Part shown: one piece after another, positions 1 through 5,457 of the stretch
Numbering within the stretch: position 1 is the first letter of the stretch
Layout: each line of letters begins with the position of its first letter
Source: a bacterium
Lineage (GTDB): Bacteria; Zhuqueibacterota; Zhuqueibacteria; Thermofontimicrobiales; Thermofontimicrobiaceae
Reading direction: 5' to 3'
Length of the DNA stretch: 5,457 nt
NCBI GenBank assembly: GCA_011046315.1
Contig: DSAU01000381.1
Location: 1-5,457, forward strand
Position numbers and translations under genes: made by a program
Notes under the pieces: generated by a model
What the model was told of the DNA's origin: nothing
What the model saw: the letters and a program-made list of their open reading frames with translations, nothing else
The model's database searches: none

Positions 1-650
1 AACATTTCCCTTCCTTTATCATCGAGTTTATCCTGAAAATCGCTTGTAAGCCAATTTACCAGCGAGCTAATCGCTCGCAACGGCGCTTTAAGGTCATGGG
101 AAACGATATAGGCGAACTCCTTTAAATCCTGATTGATGGCGGCAAGCTCTTCTGCTTGCTGATGTAAAATCTTTTCCTTTTTCTGCAGTTCGAGAAAAGC
201 AGCGTTCAATTCCGTTACTTTGTGCTCCAATTCCAGCGCCTGTTTCTTGATCAACTTTTTTTGATTGTAGAGATCTAAAAAAACTTTCACTTTCGATTTG
301 AGAATCTCTGGTTCCAGCGGTTTAAACAGATAGTCCACAGCGCCAGCTTCATACCCCTTGAAAATGTATTTTTGCTCTTTATTAATCGCAGTAACAAAAA
401 TAATGGGAATGTGTCTGGTTTTTTTGTTGCCCCTCATCAATTCAGCCGTTTCAAAACCATCCATGTTTGGCATTTGCACATCCAACAGCGTCAGCGCAAA
501 ATCGTGCTCCAAAATAAGCGCCAGCGCCTGGTTACCCGAATTGGCTTTGAACAATTCCACGTTTTCGTCGTCCAGAATCGTTTCTAATGCCAGCAAATTT
601 TCTGGTTTATCATCAACCAGCAAAATATTGGCTTTTTCATTATCATTCAT
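1..650 (-). CDS. Receiver-domain sensor histidine kinase (REC-coiled coil-HisKA), 3' partial
   Basis: The first 216 residues of a soluble response-regulator/histidine-kinase fusion that continues beyond the left edge. No signal peptide or membrane helix is seen. The receiver (about 7-125) has the acidic pair D13-D14, the phosphoacceptor D57 in LLDVQMPNMDG, T87 and K110-P111 in FKPLEP. A coiled coil (about 126-178) connects it to a HisKA domain whose H box reads AYIVSHDLKAPLRAI, with H185 as the predicted phospho-His. This HDLKAPLR form is typical of phytochrome-type and related soluble kinases and differs from the HELRTPL form of the upstream hybrid kinase. The ATPase domain is expected outside the window and cannot be checked. 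The ATG is supported by a strong AGGTGA ribosome site. As the last visible gene of the cluster, its receiver is a natural phosphate target for the hybrid kinase. It is absent from simple complete-ORF listings only because it has no stop in the window. Confidence 0.93.
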   Translation of the reverse strand, partial: MNDNEKANILLVDDKPENLLALETILDDENVELFKANSGNQALALILEHDFALTLLDVQMPNMDGFETAELMRGNKKTRHIPIIFVTAINKEQKYIFKGYEAGAVDYLFKPLEPEILKSKVKVFLDLYNQKKLIKKQALELEHKVTELNAAFLELQKKEKILHQQAEELAAINQDLKEFAYIVSHDLKAPLRAISSLVNWLTSDFQDKLDDKGREM

Positions 651-655
651 TTAAA

Positions 656-661
656 TCACCT
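656..661 (-). promoter_or_regulatory. Ribosome binding site of the receiver-kinase gene
   Basis: On the minus strand AGGTGA lies 5 bases before the ATG at 650, a good match to the 16S rRNA 3' end. It supports the chosen start of the partial gene. The 35-base spacer that holds it has no terminator-like hairpin, so read-through from CheB is likely. Confidence 0.7.
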
Positions 662-685
662 AAGCTTGATTAGTAGCGGTAGTAG

Positions 686-1264
686 TTATTTTACGGTCAA
701 GAGATCGATTAAAAACATCGCTATCTTTTCCAGTGGAATAATGTGATCCACATTTACGGTATTGATAACCGCAGCGGGCATTGTTTCCACTTCAGCGGTT
801 TTAGGATCCTGTACAATGACCATCCCACCATTTTGTTTGATTTTTTTTGCACCCCAACTCCCGTCTTTATTGGCGCCTGTTAACACAACACCGATCAACT
901 TCTCCCGATAAACCTCTGCCGCTGTTTCAAACAGCACATCAATTGCGGGGCGGGTAAAATTAACCGGATCACAAATGGTTAGCGAAAAGGTCATATCATT
1001 CTCAATCAGCAAATGATAATTGGGCGGTGCAAGATAAACCACACCAGCTTTTATCTCCTCTTTTTCATCAGCTTGCTTAACCATCAAAGCGCAACGATGA
1101 TTCAGATCGCGAGCTAAAAAATCATCAGAATGAGGATGCAAATGTTGCACAATAATAATAGGCGCCGGAAAATCAGCGGGTAACACCTTTAATATTTGCC
1201 GCAAGGCTTCCAAGCCGCCGGCTGAAACACCCATCACAATCGCTTCATAGGTTAAGTTTTTCAT
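686..1264 (-). CDS. CheB-type methylesterase, catalytic domain only (no receiver)
   Basis: A 192-residue cytoplasmic protein-glutamate methylesterase that should hydrolyse the glutamyl methyl esters made by CheR, and may deamidate Gln to Glu. Counting from the ATG at 1264, the catalytic triad is visible: S14 in GVSAGG, H41 in VQHLHP and D134 in LTGANKDG. RPAIDVLF (105-112) matches the substrate-side motif of the family. Classical CheB is about 350 residues with an N-terminal receiver; here the protein begins directly at the esterase domain, so phosphorylation control within the same chain is absent. A GTG at 1273 would give three more residues (195 in total) and a 9-base gap after the CheR stop instead of 18. 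Neither start has a clear ribosome site, which suggests translational coupling to CheR. I prefer the ATG, with modest confidence. The gene ends 35 bases before the receiver-kinase gene. Confidence 0.93.
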   Translation of the reverse strand: MKNLTYEAIVMGVSAGGLEALRQILKVLPADFPAPIIIVQHLHPHSDDFLARDLNHRCALMVKQADEKEEIKAGVVYLAPPNYHLLIENDMTFSLTICDPVNFTRPAIDVLFETAAEVYREKLIGVVLTGANKDGSWGAKKIKQNGGMVIVQDPKTAEVETMPAAVINTVNVDHIIPLEKIAMFLIDLLTVK

Positions 1265-1282
1265 AAATTGCACTAATCGGTT

Positions 1283-2107
1283 TCAACTTGTTTTTCGATA
1301 AATTTTTTCAGGCTCAGCCACCTTTTCAAAATGTTTCGCGTCGCTTGAAAAAATCATCGACTCCTTGCTACCGAGACAAAGAAATCCTAAATGACAGAGA
1401 CTCTCACGAAACAACCTGATCACCCGATTTTGCAATTCTCGTTGAAAATAGATTAATACATTCCGACATACGATCAGATTCATTTCACCGAAAACGCCGT
1501 CAGTGGCAAGGTTGTGGTCCGAGAAAACAATATTTTTTTTCAATGACGGATCCAGAAGTGCAGAATCATACTTTGCCGTGTAATAGTTTGCAAAAGATTC
1601 TTTGCCACCCGACTTTTGATAATTGTAAGTGTAATTTTTAATCTGGTCCAATGGGATAATGCCCTGTTTGGCACGCTGCAGAATCACTTCATTAAAATCC
1701 GTTGCATAAATCTGTGCTTTATCATACAACCCTTCCTCTTTGAGAATAATTGCCATCGAGTACACCTCTTCGCCTGAGGCTACACCGGCGTGCCAGATTT
1801 TCACGAACGGATACGTTTTCAGAATCGGGATCACTTCCTTTCGAAGTTCACGATAAAAAAATGGATCGCGAAACATCTCAGTTACATTTATTGACAGATC
1901 CATTAACAATGATTCAAAAAACTTGACATCATAGAGAACCAGACGCTGTAATTGCGATATCGAATCCAGCCGGGATATCGACAACCGATGTATCACCCGT
2001 CGTTTTAGCGACACTCTTGAATACAGGCGAAAATCATAGCCATATTTTCTATAAATCGCTTCCAGCAGTAGATCAATTTCAATATTCTCGGTTTCCGTAT
2101 CGACCAT
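1283..2107 (-). CDS. CheR-type protein-glutamate O-methyltransferase
   Basis: A 274-residue cytoplasmic methyltransferase that should transfer methyl groups from S-adenosylmethionine to glutamate side chains of a signalling protein. The length is close to classical CheR (about 280 residues). An N-terminal helical domain (about 1-75) leads to NVTEMFRD (74-81), which matches the CheR N-T-x-x-F-R-D motif, with R80 as the equivalent of the catalytic arginine. The SAM-binding glycine motif is AGVASGEE (107-114), with Val where many CheRs have Cys. ATDFN (135-139) supplies the acidic residue D137, and CRNVLIYF (214-221) is the conserved late motif. The ATG is the first possible start, because an in-frame TGA lies 9 bases upstream (2119-2117), and a GAAAGG ribosome site sits 5 bases before it. 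It follows the hybrid kinase by 60 bases and precedes CheB closely, suggesting one operon. No PAS, TPR or kinase domain is fused to it. I give no symbol because the target is probably not a classical chemoreceptor. Confidence 0.95.
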   Translation of the reverse strand: MVDTETENIEIDLLLEAIYRKYGYDFRLYSRVSLKRRVIHRLSISRLDSISQLQRLVLYDVKFFESLLMDLSINVTEMFRDPFFYRELRKEVIPILKTYPFVKIWHAGVASGEEVYSMAIILKEEGLYDKAQIYATDFNEVILQRAKQGIIPLDQIKNYTYNYQKSGGKESFANYYTAKYDSALLDPSLKKNIVFSDHNLATDGVFGEMNLIVCRNVLIYFQRELQNRVIRLFRESLCHLGFLCLGSKESMIFSSDAKHFEKVAEPEKIYRKTS

Positions 2108-2112
2108 CTGTG

Positions 2113-2118
2113 CCTTTC
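2113..2118 (-). promoter_or_regulatory. Ribosome binding site of the CheR gene
   Basis: On the minus strand GAAAGG lies 5 bases before the ATG at 2107. Together with the in-frame stop just upstream it fixes the CheR start. The whole 60-base spacer after the kinase gene shows no convincing promoter or terminator. Confidence 0.6.
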
Positions 2119-2167
2119 ATTGTTTTTTGTACTAAAACCTGCTCGCTCAATCTCCAACAGTACCAAT

Positions 2168-5100
2168 TCAACGATACAACCACACGCGCAACAGCGATAA
2201 TAACTTATCAGGGTCCACCGGTTTTGCAAGATAATCATTGGCGCCGGCTTCGATACATTTGTTGCGGTCGCCTTTCATGGCTTTTGCTGTCAGCGCAATG
2301 ACCGGCAGTTTATCGTGTTTGTTGGTTTTGCGAATCCGGCGGATGGCTTCGTAGCCATCCATTTCAGGCATCATAATATCCATAATCACCAGATCAAAGT
2401 CGCCATGCTGTTCCACCAAATCCACGCCCTGTTTTCCGTTTTTTCCGATGACCACCTTCATGCCCTTATCTTCCAACACATTGGATATCGCAAATACGTT
2501 GCGCATATCATCATCAACCAGCAATATTTTTTTATTTTGAAAAAGCAGCTCTTTGTCGTGGATCATGCGCAACATTTTCTGCTTCTCTTCCGGCAGGTTT
2601 GCCTCTACCCGATGCAGGAACAGCGTGACCTCATCGAACAACCGGTCCGGCGACCGAACGCCTTTGATGATAATACTTTCCGCGTGTTTTTTTAATTTTT
2701 CCTCTTCGTGACGCGAAATTTCTTTGCCGGTGTAAATGATAATGGGAATATGATTAATGGATTTTTCAGCTTCGATCATTTGCAACAACTGAAAACCAGA
2801 AATATCAGACAGACCCAGATCCAGCACCATGCAATCAAAATTATTGGTCTTTAACATTTCAAAGGCTTTTTTGCCGCTTTCAGTGGTAGTGGTACGCACA
2901 TCACTATTGCCGATCAATTCTATTATACTCTGACGTTGGTTCTCGTCATCTTCCACCACCAGCAAATTCTTGATTGATTTGGAAATGATACCTTCAATTT
3001 TATTGAACGCCCCTTCCAATCCCTCCATTGTCACCGGTTTGCTCAAAAATCCGATGGCGCCCATTCGCAGCGCCTCCATCGATTTATCCGAGGCTGACAT
3101 AAAATGAACCGGAATATGGCGGGTGTCGGGATTATGCTTCAGTTTTTCCATCACGGTCCAACCGTCAATATCGGGAAGCCCGATATCCAGGATAATGGCA
3201 TCCGGTTTGAATTCTTCAGCAAGCTGCAAACCTTTTCGACCGGTCGCGGCAACCAGGCTCTTGAAATTTCGCTCATGCGCCAGATCGATCAATATTTTTG
3301 CAAATTTGATGTCATCTTCAACAACTAAAATCGTTCTGTCCCCGGCTTGGATATTGCGCAGGTCATCCTGAAAATCGTCAACCGGTTTTTCTATCACCGA
3401 TTTTGGCGCTAATTTTATTTCCGACCTTGGTAGTTCTTTCTTGTTCGATCGGTTTTGCGATTCGGGCTGGAAATGGCTTTGTCCATTATCAGAATTGTAA
3501 TCAGAAAAATAAAAAGTGAACCGGCTTCCCTTACCGACTTCACTTTTTAATTTAATTTCACCACCCAGAAATCGGGCCATCTCTCTGGCAATTGACAATC
3601 CGAGTCCGGTGCCACCATACTTGCGGCTGGTCGTGCCGTCTTCCTGTTGAAAAGCCTCAAAAATAACATTTTGTTTTTCCGTTGGAATCCCCTTGCCCGT
3701 ATCCGTAACCGAAACCGCAATCGCTTTTTCCGGTTTCAAACCACTTTGAGAAAAATTGGTATCTGCCGGCGCCTTTTCAAATTTAACAATGATACTGCCC
3801 TGTTCAGTAAATTTTATGGCATTGGAGATAAAATTTTTCAAAATTTGTTTGAGCCGTTGCTCATCGGTTCGCACAAACTCAGGCAAATCGTTGTCAACCT
3901 TGACCGAAAAATTCAACTGTTTGTCATCGGAAAGATGTTTATAGTTATTCTCAATATCTTCAGCGACCTGTTTTAGATTTACGTTTTCAATGTTCAGATC
4001 AATTTTCCCGGATTCCACTCGCGCCAAATCCAATATTTCATTAATGATATTCAACAGTTCAGTGCCTGCCGAATGAATGGTCCTGGTGAACTCAATCTGT
4101 TTATCAGTAAGATTGGCATCTTTGTTTTGAGATAAAATTTTGGACAGAATCAACAGGCTGTTTAGCGGCGTTCTCAACTCATGGGACATGTTTGCCAAAA
4201 ATTCCGACTTGTACTTACTGGTGATCTCCAATTCCTCGGCACGTTCCTGAAGCAAGTTCTGCGCTTTTTCCAATTCAAGGTTTTTCTTGCGGATATTTTC
4301 TTTTTGCTCTTCGAGAATTTTGGTCTTTTCTTCCAACTCTTCATTGGTCTGGCGCAGCTCTTCCTGTTGCGCTTGCAGCCTGGCTTCAGATTCACGCAAA
4401 TATTTTGCCTGCTCTTCCAACTCTTCATTGGTTTGCCGCAACTCTTCCTGTTGACTTTGCAGCTCTTCAGCCTGTTGCTGGGTTCTTTCCAATAGCTCCT
4501 GAAGTTTGGAGCGGGATTCAGCCGAGCTAAAATTTATACCGATGTTCTCGATGGCGTGTTTGAGAAATTCCATTCTTTCTCCATTGAATTCATTGAAAAA
4601 ACCCAGCTCGATAACGCCCTTAACATTGCCTTCAAACATGAAGGGTATGGCAATGATATTGCAGGGAGTGGACTCGCCCAATCCCGAACTAATTTTGATG
4701 TAATCATCAGGCACGTTGGAAAGCAATATTGGTTTTTTTTCCAGCGCTGCCTGTCCGATGATTCCCTCACCTATTTTATACTGATTAGAAAGGTTTTTCC
4801 GTTCAGAATAGGCATAACTACCAACCAGTTTTAATTTATCATCCTCCAGATTCAAGAAGATCGCACCGACCTGGGCATTCAGAAATTCTGCGATATAACT
4901 GACGGTATTCTGAGCCAGAGTCACATAATCCTGTTCGCCGCGCATTCTATCATTCAGCTCCGTCAATCCCGTTTTTAACCAGTTCTGAATTTTATTTTCA
5001 TCAGTGGTTTCTTTGAGTGAGGTGGTCATCGCATTCAAAGAATTGATTAATTCATCTTTATCCGAACGCGGCGTCAGTTTGGCGGAGTAATCACCCCTGG

Positions 5101-5457
5101 CAATTTTATTGGCATGGGCAATAGTTTCCTGCATGCTGAGCTTCATCTCAGTAATTGCGCTTGCCAGCAGCCCGATCTCATCTTTGGATTGGATATCAAT
5201 TTGCGGGGTCAAATCGCCGACAGCTAATTTATTGACCAAATTGAGCAAAAGATTTGAGGGTTTGGTTATATTCAACGATACATATCGAATTAGTATCACA
5301 ATGAGACCGCCTAAAATCAGGATCGATAAAATCAATCCGATAAATAAAAGTTTTTTTGCAAACTGGTTGATGTTTTCGATAGAGTCAGCAAACTCATTTT
5401 CCAATAAAACCATTTTCGCAATTGCTTTTTCCAGCTCTTGCAATGTTTTTTCATCTC
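2168..5457 (-). CDS. Hybrid sensor histidine kinase (TM-HAMP-HAMP-like-GAF-coiled coil-HisKA-HATPase-REC-REC-REC), 5' partial
   Basis: An inner-membrane hybrid histidine kinase that should autophosphorylate on His and relay phosphate to Asp residues. The frame stays open to the right edge, so the true start lies outside the window; residues here are numbered from the TTG at 5443. A membrane helix spans about 32-53, preceded by the end of a probable extracytoplasmic sensor. HAMP covers about 54-105 and a second HAMP-like stretch about 110-145. GAF covers about 168-307, followed by a Gln/Glu-rich coiled coil at about 308-410 with a 28-residue repeat. HisKA has H421 in NMSHELRTPLN. The ATPase domain has the N box (N537, N541), G1 DTGKGI (581-586) and G2 GGTGLGL (610-616). 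After a polar linker (about 648-700) come three receivers: REC1 (D753, S783, K802), REC2 (D875, T905, K928) and REC3 (D1022, T1052, K1074). All key catalytic residues are present. The stop is TGA at 2170-2168, 60 bases before the CheR gene. The stimulus is unknown; GAF may bind a small ligand. Confidence 0.95.
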   Translation of the reverse strand, partial: DEKTLQELEKAIAKMVLLENEFADSIENINQFAKKLLFIGLILSILILGGLIVILIRYVSLNITKPSNLLLNLVNKLAVGDLTPQIDIQSKDEIGLLASAITEMKLSMQETIAHANKIARGDYSAKLTPRSDKDELINSLNAMTTSLKETTDENKIQNWLKTGLTELNDRMRGEQDYVTLAQNTVSYIAEFLNAQVGAIFLNLEDDKLKLVGSYAYSERKNLSNQYKIGEGIIGQAALEKKPILLSNVPDDYIKISSGLGESTPCNIIAIPFMFEGNVKGVIELGFFNEFNGERMEFLKHAIENIGINFSSAESRSKLQELLERTQQQAEELQSQQEELRQTNEELEEQAKYLRESEARLQAQQEELRQTNEELEEKTKILEEQKENIRKKNLELEKAQNLLQERAEELEITSKYKSEFLANMSHELRTPLNSLLILSKILSQNKDANLTDKQIEFTRTIHSAGTELLNIINEILDLARVESGKIDLNIENVNLKQVAEDIENNYKHLSDDKQLNFSVKVDNDLPEFVRTDEQRLKQILKNFISNAIKFTEQGSIIVKFEKAPADTNFSQSGLKPEKAIAVSVTDTGKGIPTEKQNVIFEAFQQEDGTTSRKYGGTGLGLSIAREMARFLGGEIKLKSEVGKGSRFTFYFSDYNSDNGQSHFQPESQNRSNKKELPRSEIKLAPKSVIEKPVDDFQDDLRNIQAGDRTILVVEDDIKFAKILIDLAHERNFKSLVAATGRKGLQLAEEFKPDAIILDIGLPDIDGWTVMEKLKHNPDTRHIPVHFMSASDKSMEALRMGAIGFLSKPVTMEGLEGAFNKIEGIISKSIKNLLVVEDDENQRQSIIELIGNSDVRTTTTESGKKAFEMLKTNNFDCMVLDLGLSDISGFQLLQMIEAEKSINHIPIIIYTGKEISRHEEEKLKKHAESIIIKGVRSPDRLFDEVTLFLHRVEANLPEEKQKMLRMIHDKELLFQNKKILLVDDDMRNVFAISNVLEDKGMKVVIGKNGKQGVDLVEQHGDFDLVIMDIMMPEMDGYEAIRRIRKTNKHDKLPVIALTAKAMKGDRNKCIEAGANDYLAKPVDPDKLLSLLRVWLYR
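4328..4463. repeat. In-gene direct repeat, two ~52-base copies offset by 84 bases, in the coiled coil of the hybrid kinase
   Basis: Copies at 4328-4379 and 4412-4463 match at 45 of 52 positions by my alignment. The 84-base offset is 28 codons, exactly four heptads, so both copies keep the same coiled-coil register. Each encodes the block QQEELRQTNEELEE (kinase residues 331-344 and 359-372). The repeat looks like a duplication of coiled-coil units within the signalling helix between the GAF and HisKA domains. Related repeats are common in hybrid kinases of this architecture. Confidence 0.85.

Noticed and set aside
358..654. 98-codon plus-strand frame antisense to the receiver-kinase gene
   Set aside because: The minus strand over the same bases encodes an intact receiver with all active-site residues; the plus frame is a by-product.
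2129..2163. Inverted GTACT/AGTAC pair in the kinase-CheR spacer as a terminator or operator
   Set aside because: The arms are only 5 bases with a loop of about 25 and no following T run on the coding strand; this is expected by chance.
2005..2238. 77-codon minus-strand frame spanning the kinase-CheR junction
   Set aside because: It overlaps the ends of two well-supported genes in another frame, and its translation is a Cys/Trp-rich sequence with no recognisable domain.
2315..2695. 126-codon plus-strand frame antisense to REC3 of the kinase
   Set aside because: It lies wholly antisense to strongly conserved receiver sequence; its His/Phe-rich composition is typical of a shadow frame.
3647..3976. 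109-codon plus-strand frame antisense to the kinase ATPase domain
   Set aside because: Shadow of the conserved HATPase-coding region with no start context or domain of its own.
4328..4463. Repeat as a CRISPR or mobile-element signature
   Set aside because: There are only two copies, in frame within a coding coiled coil at four-heptad spacing; it is explained by protein structure.
5441..5443. TTG at 5443 as the start of the hybrid kinase
   Set aside because: The frame stays open upstream to the window edge, and the residues before the membrane helix look like the end of a sensor domain; a first membrane helix and sensor are expected outside the window.

Overview
The window carries one co-oriented block of four signal-transduction genes, all on the minus strand, with spacers of 60 bases or fewer and no phage, IS, CRISPR or RNA-gene signal. 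It is cut inside a gene at both ends. The moderate-to-low GC content, an inner-membrane kinase and separate CheR and CheB proteins fit an environmental Gram-negative bacterium, possibly from the Bacteroidota/Ignavibacteria/Calditrichota side. That placement is a guess, because the sequence holds no phylogenetic marker.

In transcription order (right to left) the layout is as follows. (1) 5457-2168 is a large membrane hybrid histidine kinase: TM, HAMP, a second HAMP-like segment, GAF, a long Gln/Glu-rich coiled coil, HisKA, HATPase and three receiver domains. Its N-terminus lies outside the window. (2) 2107-1283 is a CheR-type glutamate methyltransferase. (3) 1264-686 (or 1273-686) is a CheB-type methylesterase reduced to its catalytic domain, with no receiver. 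(4) 650-1 is a receiver domain followed by a coiled coil and a histidine kinase dimerization domain; its ATPase domain runs off the left edge.

The likely logic is that the first kinase integrates signals and passes phosphate through its receivers and/or to the receiver of the last protein, while CheR and CheB add and remove methyl groups on a partner protein. No methyl-accepting chemotaxis protein, CheA, CheW or CheY is visible, so this does not look like a classical flagellar chemotaxis operon. The most interesting open question is what CheR and CheB modify. One candidate is the Gln/Glu-rich coiled coil of the hybrid kinase itself, which contains an 84-base-offset internal repeat. This type of hybrid-kinase/CheR/CheB arrangement is, to my knowledge, common in bacterial genomes, so the neighbourhood is not new in itself; the methylation target is the under-described part.
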